A DNA stretch of 64,000 nucleotides from Megasphaera stantonii (GCF_003367905.1 NZ_CP029462.1:1426001-1490000), one strand, 5' to 3'. Positions 18,434-28,409 are shown, counted from the stretch's first letter. Program-made: numbers and translations. Notes: a model not told the origin generated them from the sequence alone.

Positions 18434-18639
18434 AAAGATGTTTCATCATTCTAATACGGTTTTATCAGCTTTGTATATCACCATTAAAACCGCCGTGCTG
18501 CCGGTTTTACCCTACTTGTTCTGCTTACGCTATCGAGGCGCTGCAGAAATACGGCGCTGTGAAGGGGAGTTATTTAGCAGTCAGGCGCATTTTGAAATGC
18601 CATCCCTTTCATAAAGGCGGATATGATCCTGTGCCGTAA
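18430..18639 (+). CDS. yidD: Membrane protein insertion efficiency factor YidD
   Basis: The 69-residue protein has the YidD signature: [29 protein letters not shown] followed by [25 protein letters not shown]. It lies between rnpA and yidC as usual and is membrane-associated through an amphipathic N-terminal helix. ATG overlaps the rnpA end (ATGA-type coupling). Confidence 0.96.
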   Translation: MKRCFIILIRFYQLCISPLKPPCCRFYPTCSAYAIEALQKYGAVKGSYLAVRRILKCHPFHKGGYDPVP

Positions 18640-18702
18640 GTATCAGGCAGATGAAATAGAGGCTGCCTGCTGGTATTTTATCCTTGACTGGAGTTGAGAA
18701 TA

Positions 18703-19386
18703 TTGGATTTTTTTAGTGGAATAATGGATTTTCTCAGTGGCATCATGACCACGTTTATGGATTATTGCTATGCCTTTACGCAGAGCATCGGATATCCCAG
18801 CTACGGTTTGGCCATCATCATCCTGACGCTGGTAATCAAGCTGGCCCTCTCGCCTCTTACGGCCAAGCAGATTCGTTCCATGGAAGGCATGCAGACCCTG
18901 CAGCCGAAGATTAAAGAATTACAGCAGAAATATAAAGGCAATCAGAAAAAGCTTCAGGAAGAAATGGCGAAGCTGTACAAGCAGACCGGCGTCAATCCCC
19001 TGTCCGGCTGCCTGCCGATCCTGATTCAGATGCCTTTCCTCATCGCTATTTTTTACGCCCTTCGTTCCTACCCTTACGATCCGGCGTACGAAAGCTTTTT
19101 ATGGCTGCCCAGCTTAGGCGCGGCCGACCCGACGTATATCATGCCGATTTTATCCGCTGCGTCTACCTACGTCATCCAGAAACAGATGTCGGGCACGCAG
19201 GTAGCGGCTTCGGAAGCGCAGGAAAAGCAGCAGAAAATCATGCGCGTCATCATGCCGCTGTTTATCGGCTGGATCAGCTTGAGCTTCCCCAGCGGCCTGG
19301 TTATTTACTGGTTCCTTTCCAACGTGTTCCAGTGGGCCCAGCAGATGATTATGTTCCGTAATAAGGGAAAGGGTGCAAAAGCATGA
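18703..19386 (+). CDS. yidC: Membrane protein insertase YidC (short form)
   Basis: YidC inserts and folds inner-membrane proteins. The 227-residue protein has the five-helix core (YGLAIIILTLVIKLALSPLTAKQ, with the conserved Arg in KQIRSMEGMQ, then GVNPLSGCLPILIQMPFLIAIFYALR). It lacks the large periplasmic P1 domain of Proteobacteria. I place the start at TTG 18703, 9 bases after GGAG; the TTG at 18694 directly abuts it. It has no lipoprotein signal, unlike Bacillus SpoIIIJ. Its last codons overlap jag. Confidence 0.93.
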   Translation: MDFFSGIMDFLSGIMTTFMDYCYAFTQSIGYPSYGLAIIILTLVIKLALSPLTAKQIRSMEGMQTLQPKIKELQQKYKGNQKKLQEEMAKLYKQTGVNPLSGCLPILIQMPFLIAIFYALRSYPYDPAYESFLWLPSLGAADPTYIMPILSAASTYVIQKQMSGTQVAASEAQEKQQKIMRVIMPLFIGWISLSFPSGLVIYWFLSNVFQWAQQMIMFRNKGKGAKA

Positions 19387-20180
19387 GAACCATTGAAGCG
19401 ACAGGAAAAACGATAGAAGACGCAGTCCGTTCCGGCCTGGTCCGCCTCGGATTGATGGAAGAAGAAGTGACGATCGAAGTACTGGCCGAACCGAAAAGCG
19501 GCTTTCTTGGCTTCGGCAGCAAGCCGGCCAAGGTGCGCCTGACGGAAAAGGCCAGAAAGAATGCTCCGATTTATGATATTGAAGAAGAAGAGCGGAAAGC
19601 AGCTCCTCCGGCAGAGCCCAAGGCGGCGGAAGCTGCGCCGGCCGAAGACGTGACGGCGGAAACGCCGGAAGAACCGGTCGAAGAACCGGCTGCCGTCGAA
19701 GCCGAACCGGCAGAGGAAACCTTTACGGCTGAAGAAGCGGCCGCCAAGGCCAAGGCCTTCCTGCAGGACGTGCTGCGCAACATGGGCATCGAAGTGATGA
19801 TCGAAAAGATGATCAAATCCGATAAAATCATCCTTCACCTGCACGGCAAGAACCTGGGCATCCTCATCGGCAAGCATGGCCAGACGCTGGACGCCCTTCA
19901 GTATTTGACGAATTTGACGACGAACCAGGGCGAAGAAACGCGCCATTTCATCATGCTGGACGTAGAAAATTACCGCCAGCGCCGCGAAGAAACGCTGAAG
20001 CAGCTGGCCGTACGGCTGGCCGGGCGGGTGAAGCGCAGCGGCGAAAAGGTCGTCCTCGAGCCGATGAACGGCTACGAACGCAAGATTATCCACGTCGCGC
20101 TTCAGAACGAAGCCCATGTGCGGACGGAAAGCGAAGGCCAGGACCCGTATCGCCACGTGGTTATTTATTACGAAAAATAA
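19383..20180 (+). CDS. jag: Jag/KhpB-type RNA-binding protein
   Basis: The 265-residue protein has the Jag-N domain at the start (MRTIEATGKTIEDAVRSGL...GFLGFGSKPAKVRL, about 1-52). A long acidic Ala/Glu/Pro linker follows (about 65-120). The KH domain carries GKNLGILIGKHGQTLDALQYL (about 154-175), and the R3H domain contains ERKIIHVAL and a final RHVVIYY. KhpB binds mRNAs and affects cell elongation in Firmicutes. It is the last gene before a strong terminator. Confidence 0.93.
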   Translation: MRTIEATGKTIEDAVRSGLVRLGLMEEEVTIEVLAEPKSGFLGFGSKPAKVRLTEKARKNAPIYDIEEEERKAAPPAEPKAAEAAPAEDVTAETPEEPVEEPAAVEAEPAEETFTAEEAAAKAKAFLQDVLRNMGIEVMIEKMIKSDKIILHLHGKNLGILIGKHGQTLDALQYLTNLTTNQGEETRHFIMLDVENYRQRREETLKQLAVRLAGRVKRSGEKVVLEPMNGYERKIIHVALQNEAHVRTESEGQDPYRHVVIYYEK

Positions 20181-20240
20181 GCTTGAATATGACACGGCAG
20201 TGAGTCGGCAGCTATGAGCGGACGAGTCACTGGTACAATA

Positions 20241-20269
20241 AAAACCGGCGCCGCAGCGCCGGTTTTTTT
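20241..20269 (+). terminator. Terminator after jag
   Basis: AACCGGCGC-cgca-GCGCCGGTT is followed by a run of T. It ends the rpmH-jag operon and is only 17 bases before the mnmE start, so mnmE is probably fed by read-through or by a promoter overlapping the hairpin. Confidence 0.88.
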
Positions 20270-20285
20270 GAAAGGAGCGTTCACT

Positions 20286-21665
20286 GTGTACGATACAACC
20301 GATACGATAGCCGCCATCGCCACGCCGCTGGGCGAAAGCGGCATCGGCGTCATCCGAATCAGCGGAAGCAAGGCCTACGACGTAGGCGACGCGATTTTTC
20401 AGAGCAAATCTTCCCTTCCCTTAGCGCAGCGGCGCGATCGGTCCATACAGTACGGCCTTATCGTGGACGACGACGGCAAAGCGGTGGACGAAGTCATTCT
20501 TCTCATCATGAAGGGCCCCCGTTCTTATACGGCGGAGGACGTGCTGGAAATACAATGCCACGGCGGCCGCCAGTCCCTGAGCGAAATCCTGGGGCTGGTC
20601 CTGCGCCACGGCGCGCGGCTGGCCAATCCCGGCGAATTTACCCAGCGGGCCTTCGTCAACGGCCGCATCGACCTGGCTCAGGCCGAAGCCGTCATGGACG
20701 TCATTCAGGCCAAGAGCGCCCAGGGCCTGACCAGCGCCGTCAGCCAGCTTGAAGGCCGCCTGTCCCGGGTCGTCGGCGACATGCGCCTCCACCTGACCGA
20801 CTTTATCACGCGGCTGGAAGTGACTGTCGATTATCCCGAAGAAGACCTGGAAGAAATAGAGGTGCCCGATATTGCCGGCGCTATTCGGGACATGGAGCGG
20901 CGTCTGGACGATATGCTGGCCGAGTCCAAAAGCGGCCGCATGATGCGGGACGGCGTCATGGCGGCTATCGCCGGCACGCCTAACGCCGGAAAGTCGAGTC
21001 TGCTCAACCGCTTTTTGGAAACGGAACGGGCCATTGTCACCGACGTGCCGGGCACGACGCGCGATGTCATCGAAGAGTGGATTTCCATACAGGGCGTGCC
21101 GATCTGCCTTGTCGATACGGCGGGCATCCGCAGCACCGACGATACGGTCGAGCAAATCGGCGTGCGCCGGGCGAAGGAATACATGGATCGGGCCGATATT
21201 ATCCTCGTCGTCGTCGACCAGTCCCGGCCTTTGCAGGAAGAAGACCGGCAGATTTTGGAAACGGCCAAAGGCCGGCAGGCCCTGATCGTATTGAATAAGG
21301 AAGACTTGCAGCCGGCCTTTAAAACGGAAGAACTGCAGTCCTACGGGCTGCCCATCCTTTCGATTTCCGCCAGTACGGGAGCCGGCATGGGAGCATTGAA
21401 GGACGCCATGCTGTCGCTGGCCCTGAAGCAGGGGCTGACGGCGGCCCAGAGCGCCCTGCTGGCCAATACGCGCCATATCGAGCTGGTCCGGCAAAGCCGC
21501 GAAGCCCTGCAGCGGGCCCTGGACACGATAGAAGCAGGCATGCCCGTCGACTGTGCTATCGTCGATATCCGCGAAGCCTGGGAGCTCCTGGGTTCTATTA
21601 CGGGCGATACGGTCCACGACGACATCATAGAAGAAATATTCAGCAGATTTTGTTTAGGTAAGTAG
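20286..21665 (+). CDS. mnmE: tRNA modification GTPase MnmE
   Basis: With MnmG it makes the cmnm5U34 modification of tRNA. The 459-residue protein begins at GTG 20286 (AAAGGAG 8 bases upstream). It has the folate-binding N domain (IAAIATPLGESGIGVIRISG), a helical domain, and the inserted G domain with G1 GTPNAGKSSLLN, G3 DTAGI and G4 NKED. It ends in the conserved CLGK C-terminus with the catalytic Cys. It is followed by mnmG after 15 bases. Confidence 0.97.
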   Translation: MYDTTDTIAAIATPLGESGIGVIRISGSKAYDVGDAIFQSKSSLPLAQRRDRSIQYGLIVDDDGKAVDEVILLIMKGPRSYTAEDVLEIQCHGGRQSLSEILGLVLRHGARLANPGEFTQRAFVNGRIDLAQAEAVMDVIQAKSAQGLTSAVSQLEGRLSRVVGDMRLHLTDFITRLEVTVDYPEEDLEEIEVPDIAGAIRDMERRLDDMLAESKSGRMMRDGVMAAIAGTPNAGKSSLLNRFLETERAIVTDVPGTTRDVIEEWISIQGVPICLVDTAGIRSTDDTVEQIGVRRAKEYMDRADIILVVVDQSRPLQEEDRQILETAKGRQALIVLNKEDLQPAFKTEELQSYGLPILSISASTGAGMGALKDAMLSLALKQGLTAAQSALLANTRHIELVRQSREALQRALDTIEAGMPVDCAIVDIREAWELLGSITGDTVHDDIIEEIFSRFCLGK

Positions 21666-21680
21666 AAAAAGGGTGAAATC

Positions 21681-23561
21681 ATGTTTGTAGTCGATACATA
21701 CGACGTCATCGTCGTCGGCGCAGGCCATGCAGGCTGCGAAGCGGCCCTGGCCAGCGCGCGGTTAGGCGCGCGGACCCTCGTCGCGACGCTTAATTTAGAT
21801 AATATCGCCCTCATGCCCTGCAATCCCGCCGTAGGCGGCCCCGGCAAGAGCCACCTCGTACGGGAAATCGATGCGCTGGGCGGCGAAATGGGCATCAATA
21901 CGGATAAGACGTGCATCCAAATGCGCATGCTCAACACGGGCAAGGGGCCGGCCGTCTATTCCCTGCGGGCCCAGTCCGATAAGAAGATGTACCAGATGAC
22001 CATGACCCAGGTGCTGGAAAATCAGGACAATCTGGACGTCAAGCAGCTCATGATCACGGATATTCAGATAGAAAACGGCGCCGTTACGGGCGTCGTCACG
22101 GAAATGGGCGAAGTGTACAAGGCGAAATGCGTCATCCTGGCGACGGGGACCTATTTAAAGGGAAAGATCATTACAGGCGAATGCGTCTATTCCGGCGGCC
22201 CCATGGGACAGCGGTCTGCAGAAGACCTGTCTGATTCCCTGCTGGCAGCGGGCATCAAGCTTATGCGCTTTAAGACGGGCACGCCGGCCCGCGTCGACCG
22301 CCGCACCTTGCGGACGGAAGAAATGCAGAAGCAGGAAGGCGACGAGCAGGGCCACGCCTTTTCCTTTTTGTCGGAACGGAAGAACCGCAACAAGGAATGC
22401 TGCTGGCTGACCTTTACGAACGAGGAAACGCACCGCATCATTCGGGAAAACCTCGACAGGGCGCCCATGTGCAACGGCGTCATCCAGGGCGTTGGCCCGC
22501 GCTACTGCCCGTCTATCGAATCGAAAATCGTCCGCTTTGCCGATAAGAAGCGCCATCAGCTCTTCGTTGAGCCCGAAGGCGAAATGACTGAAGAAATGTA
22601 CGTCCAAGGGATGAGCACCAGCCTTCCCGTCGACGTGCAGTACGCCTTCCTGCGGACGATTCCCGGCCTGGAAGACGTGCGGATCATGCGCCCCGGCTAC
22701 GCTATCGAATACGACTGCCTGGACCCGACGCAGCTGACGCCGTCACTGGAAACGAAGGCCATCAGCGGCCTCTTTTCGGCAGGCCAGTCCAACGGCACCA
22801 GCGGCTACGAGGAAGCGGCGGCCCAGGGCCTTATGGCCGGCATCAACGCGGCCCGTAAGGTGCAGGGCAAGGAGCCTTTTATCCTCACCCGCTCGGAAGC
22901 CTACATCGGCGTCCTCATCGACGATTTGGTCACCAAGGGAACGGAAGAACCGTACCGCATGATGACCAGCCGCTCGGAATACCGACTCATCCTGCGGCAG
23001 GACAACGCCGACCTGCGCCTGACCCAGAAGGGCTACGACATCGGCCTGGTCACGCAGGAACGGTACGACGCCTTTATAGAGAAGAAAGAAGCCGTCGAAG
23101 CGGGACTGGAGGCGCTGAAGGCCCTGCCCGTCACGCCGACAAAGGAAAATCAGGAAAAGCTGGCTTCTATCGGCACGGCTCCCGTCCGCACCGGCCTCAA
23201 GGCTTACGATTTGCTGCGGCGCAACGAAGTGACCTATCATACGCTGAGCCAGGTATTTCCCCTGCCGCAGCTGGCCGACGACGTGTGCGAGGAAATCGAA
23301 ATCATGGTCAAGTACGAAGGCTATATCAACCGCCAGCTGGAACAGGTGGAAAAGATGAACCGCCTGGAACAGAAGCTGATGCCGGAAGATATCGTATACG
23401 CCGACATCGATACCCTGTCGGGCGAAGCGCGGCAGAAGCTGGACGCTATACGGCCCCGTTCCTTAGGGCAGGCCAGCCGCATTTCCGGCGTATCGCCGGC
23501 GGATATTACGGCCCTGCTCATCGTGTTAGAACAGCGCCAGCGGGAGGAAAAACATGTTTAG
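21681..23561 (+). CDS. mnmG: tRNA uridine-5-carboxymethylaminomethyl modification enzyme MnmG (GidA)
   Basis: This FAD enzyme partners MnmE. The 626-residue protein has the FAD Rossmann motif [19 protein letters not shown] near residue 12, [21 protein letters not shown], the GTYLKG and [11 protein letters not shown] motifs, and the C-terminal helical tRNA-binding domain. The length is standard. Its 3-prime end overlaps rsmG by 8 bases. Confidence 0.98.
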   Translation: MFVVDTYDVIVVGAGHAGCEAALASARLGARTLVATLNLDNIALMPCNPAVGGPGKSHLVREIDALGGEMGINTDKTCIQMRMLNTGKGPAVYSLRAQSDKKMYQMTMTQVLENQDNLDVKQLMITDIQIENGAVTGVVTEMGEVYKAKCVILATGTYLKGKIITGECVYSGGPMGQRSAEDLSDSLLAAGIKLMRFKTGTPARVDRRTLRTEEMQKQEGDEQGHAFSFLSERKNRNKECCWLTFTNEETHRIIRENLDRAPMCNGVIQGVGPRYCPSIESKIVRFADKKRHQLFVEPEGEMTEEMYVQGMSTSLPVDVQYAFLRTIPGLEDVRIMRPGYAIEYDCLDPTQLTPSLETKAISGLFSAGQSNGTSGYEEAAAQGLMAGINAARKVQGKEPFILTRSEAYIGVLIDDLVTKGTEEPYRMMTSRSEYRLILRQDNADLRLTQKGYDIGLVTQERYDAFIEKKEAVEAGLEALKALPVTPTKENQEKLASIGTAPVRTGLKAYDLLRRNEVTYHTLSQVFPLPQLADDVCEEIEIMVKYEGYINRQLEQVEKMNRLEQKLMPEDIVYADIDTLSGEARQKLDAIRPRSLGQASRISGVSPADITALLIVLEQRQREEKHV

Positions 23562-24264
23562 AGATGAACTCATCGCGGCGGCGAAGGACTTCGGCCTGGT
23601 TTTGACGACGGAGCAAATCGACCGATTCTGTTTGTTTGCAGAGCGCCTGGTCGAGACGAATAAGGTCATGAACCTGACGGCCCTTACGGAGCCAGCCGAC
23701 GTAGCCGTAAAACACATGATAGACAGCCTGTCGTGCTACGACGCGGCGTGGTTTCCCGAAGGGGCCTCCGTCCTGGATCTCGGCACGGGAGCCGGATTTC
23801 CCGGCCTGCCCCTGCTCATCTACCGGCCCGATTTGAAGGTGACCTTTTTCGATTCCCTGCAGAAGCGGCTGACGTTTTTACAGGGCGTGACGGCGGAGCT
23901 GGGCCTGACGGCTTCCTTCCTGCACGGCCGGGCCGAGGAAATGGCCCACAAAGAGGAATACAGGGAACGCTTCGATATCGTGACCAGCCGGGCTGTAGCC
24001 CGCCTGCAGATATTGGCCGAATGGGCCCTTCCCTATACAGCTCGCCAGGGCGTATTTATCTCCTTAAAAGGCGCCCAGTACGAGGAAGAGCTGGCCGAAG
24101 CCCAAAAGGCCCTGTCCATCCTCGGCGGCGCGGTGGCGGAAGTCCGCCCCGTCCATTTGCCGGGGCTGGATGACAAGCGGGCCGTCCTGTATATCAAAAA
24201 GACGAAGAAATGTCCGGCCAAATACCCGCGCAAGCCGAAAATGGCCGCTAAAAATCCGTTGTAA
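23554..24264 (+). CDS. rsmG: 16S rRNA (guanine527-N7)-methyltransferase RsmG (GidB)
   Basis: The 236-residue enzyme uses SAM to methylate G527 of 16S rRNA. Visible are [24 protein letters not shown], the SAM-binding motif [17 protein letters not shown], and [21 protein letters not shown]. The C-terminus ends in a basic tail ([19 protein letters not shown]) typical of the family. In most Firmicutes noc, soj and spo0J follow; here a carboxypeptidase gene follows instead. Confidence 0.97.
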   Translation: MFRDELIAAAKDFGLVLTTEQIDRFCLFAERLVETNKVMNLTALTEPADVAVKHMIDSLSCYDAAWFPEGASVLDLGTGAGFPGLPLLIYRPDLKVTFFDSLQKRLTFLQGVTAELGLTASFLHGRAEEMAHKEEYRERFDIVTSRAVARLQILAEWALPYTARQGVFISLKGAQYEEELAEAQKALSILGGAVAEVRPVHLPGLDDKRAVLYIKKTKKCPAKYPRKPKMAAKNPL

Positions 24265-24300
24265 TCATCTATAAGTTTATGCTCAAGGGAGGCATGTATC

Positions 24301-25317
24301 ATGTCTTTAAAGAAAACAATCTTAGCTGCGCTGACTGCCTGCGTAGCCCTATCTTCCATAGCCTTCGCCGAAAATCCGGAATCGCCGGCAGTAGCGGCTC
24401 AGGCCGCCTACGTCATGGACGCCGATACGGGCGACGAGCTGTACGCCAAACAGCCTGACCTGAGAGGATATCCCGGCAGTACGACGAAGATGATGACCTG
24501 TATCGTCGCCTTGGAAAACGGACAAGGCATCATGGATAAGACGATTCGCATTACCGATAAGGCCCTGAGCGTCGAAAGCGATGCCTCTGTCCTCGGCCTG
24601 CAGCAGGGCGACCAGATTACCCTGCGCAACGCCCTGACGGGCATGATGCTCGTGTCGGGCTGCGATGCCGCCGTGGCCATTGCGGAAACGGTTGAGCCGA
24701 CGGAAGATGCCTTCGTCGCAAAAATGAACGCGAAGGCGGCGGCTCTCGGTGCGACCCATACGCATTTCGTCAATCCCCACGGCCTTCCTGACGCCAATCA
24801 CTATTCGACGGCCCGGGATCTGGCCAAAATTGGGGCTTACGGCATGAAGCTGCCGGCCTTCCGGGATATCGTCAAGCGCAGTACCTTTGACATGCCCTAC
24901 GTCGACGGCAGCTATAAGCATTGCGTTTCGACGAACGAATTCCTGACTAGCGGGTTCCCCGGAGCAAACGGCATTAAAACCGGCACGACGAATGCCGGCG
25001 GGCCGTGCCTCGTCGTTTCGGCGACTCAGAACGGGCGGACGGTCATCGCGGCTATCATGAATTCGGAAGACCGCTACGGCGATGCCCAGGCCCTGATGAA
25101 ATACGGCTTTTCCGTATTGAAGCCCCTGGAAAACGTCTACATCATCCGCAAGGCCCCGGCAGGTCAGACGCTGACCGAATTGGGCCGGCAGCAGATGGAG
25201 CAGGCCAAGGCTGCGGCAGACGCCAAGGCTAAGGGTCAAGCCGCGCAGGAAACAGCTTACGGAACGGACGCCGATACGGCCGACATGGCTGCGGCAGCTG
25301 TGAAAAAATCTGCATAA
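24301..25317 (+). CDS. D-alanyl-D-alanine carboxypeptidase (PBP5/DacF family)
   Basis: This exported enzyme trims the terminal D-Ala from peptidoglycan stem peptides. It has a signal peptide (MSLKKTILAALTACVALSS, cleaved near AFA-EN, residue 23-24). The penicillin-binding motifs follow in order: SxxK as GSTTKMM (Ser60), SxN as SGC (an N-to-C variant), and KTG as IKTGTTN. The 338-residue length lacks a full C-terminal PBP5 domain and amphipathic anchor; instead there is an Ala/Lys-rich tail. GGGAGG precedes the ATG. Confidence 0.92.
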   Translation: MSLKKTILAALTACVALSSIAFAENPESPAVAAQAAYVMDADTGDELYAKQPDLRGYPGSTTKMMTCIVALENGQGIMDKTIRITDKALSVESDASVLGLQQGDQITLRNALTGMMLVSGCDAAVAIAETVEPTEDAFVAKMNAKAAALGATHTHFVNPHGLPDANHYSTARDLAKIGAYGMKLPAFRDIVKRSTFDMPYVDGSYKHCVSTNEFLTSGFPGANGIKTGTTNAGGPCLVVSATQNGRTVIAAIMNSEDRYGDAQALMKYGFSVLKPLENVYIIRKAPAGQTLTELGRQQMEQAKAAADAKAKGQAAQETAYGTDADTADMAAAAVKKSA

Positions 25318-25320
25318 TTC

Positions 25321-25349
25321 TTGACAGGTATGCTCTAAATCCGTATAAT
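25321..25349 (+). promoter_or_regulatory. Consensus promoter of the riboswitch-OFA transcript
   Basis: TTGACA (25321-25326) and TATAAT (25344-25349) with a 17-base spacer match the sigma-A consensus perfectly. The predicted start is about 25356, just before the riboswitch. Confidence 0.92.
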
Positions 25350-25373
25350 CATATCATAACAACGTACCTATAC

Positions 25374-25486
25374 AGTGCAGGACTGACGGAATGAAGTGGA
25401 ATAACCACGTGGACTGCACGGTGACATACACGCCGACCGTCTGGGCAAGAGTACATCTATTCTTTGTCCAGCCGGCCGGCTTTTTA
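25374..25486 (+). ncRNA. ZTP (pfl motif) riboswitch with overlapping terminator
   Basis: The leader contains GACTGACGGAA, GTGGAATAACCAC, a GGTGACA bulge region and the 3-prime block GCCGACCGTCTGGGCA. From memory these follow the conserved order and nearly the same bases as the Fusobacterium ulcerans ZTP riboswitch. GTGCAG (25375-25380) pairs with CTGCAC (25414-25419) to close the first helix. The 3-prime block GCCGACCGTCTGG (25432-25444) can instead pair, with two mismatches, with CCAGCCGGCCGGC (25468-25480), which is followed by TTTTT. This gives a terminator that competes with the aptamer, as expected of an ON switch for ZMP/ZTP (signals of 10-formyl-THF shortage). Confidence 0.93.
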
Positions 25487-25521
25487 TTGCCCCGGTGGGA
25501 CAAGTCAAAGGAGACGATATC

Positions 25522-26790
25522 ATGAAAAGAAATCGCTGGCTCATTGCCCTGTCCGCCATGGGAATTCATATCTGCATCGGCAGCGTCTACGCTTGGAGCG
25601 TATTGACCAAGCCCATTATGGAATCGATGGGCTTTACGCTGCAGCAGACGACGTGGACCTTTTCTCTGGCTATCTTATTTTTAGGTTTATCTGCCGGATG
25701 CCTGGGCAGCTTCGTCCAAAAGGCCGGCCCCCGCAAGTCGGGCCTCGTGTCGACTTTATTTTTCGTTTCGGCTATGTTCGGCACGGCGGCGGCCATGGAG
25801 TTCCGCAGCCTGCCGATGCTGTATCTGTTTTACGGCGTCATCGGCGGCATCGGCCTGGGGACGGGATATATTACGCCTGTCTCGACTTTGGTCAAATGGT
25901 TTCCTGACAACCGCGGCTTTGCCACGGGCCTGGCCATCATGGGCTTCGGCTTTGCCAGCATGATCGCCGGTCCGGCGATGCAGCTTCTCGTCGCTAATTT
26001 TGGCTTGGCGACAAACTTCCTCATCCTGGGCGCAGTGTATCTCGTCGTCATGACAGCTTCGTCCCTGTACTTAGCGCCACCGAAGGACGACGAAATACCC
26101 CGTCCCGATGCAGAGCTGGCGAAGCCATCCGGCCCGGTTTATGCCGATGCCATGCCGCAGTTTTCCTTGAAAGAGGCCATGAAGACCTGGCAGCTCTATA
26201 CGATTTGGTGGCTCTTTTTCGTCAATATCACCTGCGGCATCGCCCTCTTAGCCGTCGCCTCGCCGATGGCCCAGGAAGTCGTCGGCATGTCGCCCATGGC
26301 TGCCGCGTCCATGGTCGGCCTCATCGGCTTTTTGAACGGCGCCGGCCGCATTGCCTGGGCGACTGTATCGGATTATATCGGCCGGGCTAATACGTACGTC
26401 CTCTTTTTCTTCATCGAGGCCCTGGCCTTCTTCAAGCTGTCGACGGAAACGAACGCTTTCAGCTTTCAAATCGTCGTGCTGCTCATCATTACCTGCTACG
26501 GCGGCGGTTTTTCCTGTATGCCGGCCTACCTCAGCGACCTGTTCGGCACCAAGGCCCTGAGCGCTATCCACGGCCGCATCCTCACAGCCTGGGGGGCCGC
26601 CGGCGTGGCCGGCCCCCTGCTCCTGTCGTGGATCAAGGAGACGACGAACAGCTACTCCCTCACCCTGCAGGTCTTCTCGGCCCTCTTCGTCACGTCCCTG
26701 CTGGTTATGGCCGTCCTGAAATACAAGACGCGCCACGGCATCGCCGGTCAGGACGCCTATTGGTCGGCAAGGAAAGCGTCTGTCAAATAG
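25522..26790 (+). CDS. OFA-family major facilitator (oxalate/formate antiporter type)
   Basis: This 422-residue 12-helix MFS transporter has the OFA pattern at the start, RWLIALSAMGIHICIGSVYAWSVL, and YGVIGGIGLGTGYITPVSTLVKWFPDNRGFATGLAIMGFG between helices 4 and 5. Family members exchange oxalate for formate or carry other small carboxylates; the substrate here is unproven. The start ATG 25522 follows AAAGGAG. It is directly controlled by the ZTP riboswitch, which ties it to one-carbon metabolism: formate is the substrate for 10-formyl-THF synthesis. It ends at a terminator shared with the convergent abgT-like gene. Confidence 0.92.
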   Translation: MKRNRWLIALSAMGIHICIGSVYAWSVLTKPIMESMGFTLQQTTWTFSLAILFLGLSAGCLGSFVQKAGPRKSGLVSTLFFVSAMFGTAAAMEFRSLPMLYLFYGVIGGIGLGTGYITPVSTLVKWFPDNRGFATGLAIMGFGFASMIAGPAMQLLVANFGLATNFLILGAVYLVVMTASSLYLAPPKDDEIPRPDAELAKPSGPVYADAMPQFSLKEAMKTWQLYTIWWLFFVNITCGIALLAVASPMAQEVVGMSPMAAASMVGLIGFLNGAGRIAWATVSDYIGRANTYVLFFFIEALAFFKLSTETNAFSFQIVVLLIITCYGGGFSCMPAYLSDLFGTKALSAIHGRILTAWGAAGVAGPLLLSWIKETTNSYSLTLQVFSALFVTSLLVMAVLKYKTRHGIAGQDAYWSARKASVK

Positions 26791-26801
26791 ATTTCAGTAA
26801 T

Positions 26802-26846
26802 AAAAAATCAGGGTCTTCCTTCATGGTGGAAGATCCTGATTTTTTG
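26802..26846. terminator. Bidirectional terminator
   Basis: AAAAAATCAGG-TCTTCC pairs with GGAAGA-CCTGATTTTTT, between the convergent OFA and AbgT-type genes. Confidence 0.88.
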
Positions 26847-26867
26847 TTGTCTATTCAACGATTCAAT

Positions 26868-28409
26868 TTATAACCGCTGGGGAATACCCGGGCCGACGGG
26901 CCAGCCTGTGAGATACCAGAAGATGAACAAGGCGTACCACATGACCAGGAAAGCCATGGCGTAGGGCATCATGAGGGATAAATAGGTGCCGATGCCGCTG
27001 TCTTTTTTGTAACGGCGGATGATTTCCAAGAACAGGGGCAGGAACGGGTTGACTAAGGCGACGGTATTCAGAGCGCCGTCGCCGGCCCGGAAGGCGGCCT
27101 GTATGAAGGCCGGATGATATCCCAGAAGCATGAACATGGGGACGAAGACTGTCGACAGCAGGGCCCATACGGCGGAGCCGCTGGATGTAAAGAGGCCCAG
27201 GAGCTGGCCGAAGAGCATGAAGCAGATGAGGGCCGGCAGGCCGGTCATGCCTACGTCTTTCAGGAACAGGGCCCCCTTCATGGCGATCATCGTCGACATG
27301 TTGGTCCAGGCGAAGGCTGCGATAAACTGGGCGATGAAAAAGGCCATGACCAAAAAGCCCGACAGGCCTTTGACGGCGTTGGTCATACAATGTATCATGT
27401 CGTCGGCGTTTTTGATTTTACGGATCGACACGCCATAGGTCAGGCCGACGGTCAGGAGAAAGCCGCACAGCAGCGGGATGACGCCGCGCAGCAGAGGCGA
27501 CCCCAGGAGCGAATGGGTCTGGGAATTGCGGAGCAGGCCGTTGTCGGGAAAGGCCATGAGGAAGACGACGGCCAAATACAGGACGGCGGCGATGAGGGTG
27601 TGGCGCAGGGCCTTTTTTTCCTCCGGCGATACGTCGGGAATAGTCAGATTTTCCTGGGCGTGGGCCGGGTCATATACGCCCATGCGCGGTTCGACGAATT
27701 TTTCCGTAATGAAGGTCGTCACGGCCGTCAGGTAGAATACGGCGAAGGACATGAAATACCAGTTATCGATCGGCGTGACGGTCATCGTCGCGTCGATAGT
27801 ACGGATGGCCTGGGTCGTAATACCCGACAAGAGGACGTCCGTCGTGACGATGAGGATGTTGGCCGTAAATCCCGAATAGATGGCGGCCAGGGAACAGGCG
27901 AAGCCGACTAAGGGATGGCGTCCCATGGAATAAAACAGCATGGCCGCTAAGGGCGGCATAATGACGATGGCCGCGTCAGAGGCGATATGGCTCATGAGGC
28001 TGATGAAGACGACGGCCAGGGTCACGTACTTCCGCGGGATATTGTGCATGGAGTGATGGATGAGCGTCTGGAGCAGCCCCGTTTCCGACGCCACGCCCAG
28101 GCCGAAGGTCAGGACGATGATCATGCCCAGGGGCGGGAAATTAATGTAGTTTTTGATGAGGTTCGTCAGGAGCCAGTCCAAGCCTTCAGCGCTGATGAGG
28201 CTGCGGATATGGATGATTTCATTGGTCTTGAGATTGACGGCCGTTACGCCGGCCAGCTGCAGGACGTAAGAGCAAAGGGCCAGCACCATGAAGAAAATCA
28301 AAAAAAGAATAGCTGGATTGGGAAGCTTGTTGCCTACCCGTTCCAACCATTTGAGAAAAGAGCCGCGCGTGTCGTCGCTTACGGCGACGGCGGCAGCGGT
28401 GTGTTTCAT
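26868..28409 (-). CDS. AbgT-family transporter
   Basis: This 513-residue protein with 11-13 membrane segments belongs to AbgT (p-aminobenzoyl-glutamate transporter family). Typical stretches are GNKLPNPAILFLIFF, then FGLGVASETGLLQTLI, SHIASDAAIVIMPPLAAMLFYSMGRHPLVG, FTANILIVTTDVLLSG and the C-terminal NPFLPLFLEIIRRY. Characterised members import p-aminobenzoyl-glutamate, a folate breakdown product, or export sulfonamides. It is convergent with the ZTP-controlled OFA gene. AGGAGGGG precedes the ATG. A perfect 10-bp-arm inverted repeat upstream looks like its operator. Confidence 0.92.
   Translation of the reverse strand: MKHTAAAVAVSDDTRGSFLKWLERVGNKLPNPAILFLIFFMVLALCSYVLQLAGVTAVNLKTNEIIHIRSLISAEGLDWLLTNLIKNYINFPPLGMIIVLTFGLGVASETGLLQTLIHHSMHNIPRKYVTLAVVFISLMSHIASDAAIVIMPPLAAMLFYSMGRHPLVGFACSLAAIYSGFTANILIVTTDVLLSGITTQAIRTIDATMTVTPIDNWYFMSFAVFYLTAVTTFITEKFVEPRMGVYDPAHAQENLTIPDVSPEEKKALRHTLIAAVLYLAVVFLMAFPDNGLLRNSQTHSLLGSPLLRGVIPLLCGFLLTVGLTYGVSIRKIKNADDMIHCMTNAVKGLSGFLVMAFFIAQFIAAFAWTNMSTMIAMKGALFLKDVGMTGLPALICFMLFGQLLGLFTSSGSAVWALLSTVFVPMFMLLGYHPAFIQAAFRAGDGALNTVALVNPFLPLFLEIIRRYKKDSGIGTYLSLMMPYAMAFLVMWYALFIFWYLTGWPVGPGIPQRL

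Noticed and set aside
24301-25317. Possibility that the gene after rsmG is parA or noc
   Set aside because: The product has a signal peptide and the SxxK/KTG motifs of a D,D-carboxypeptidase.
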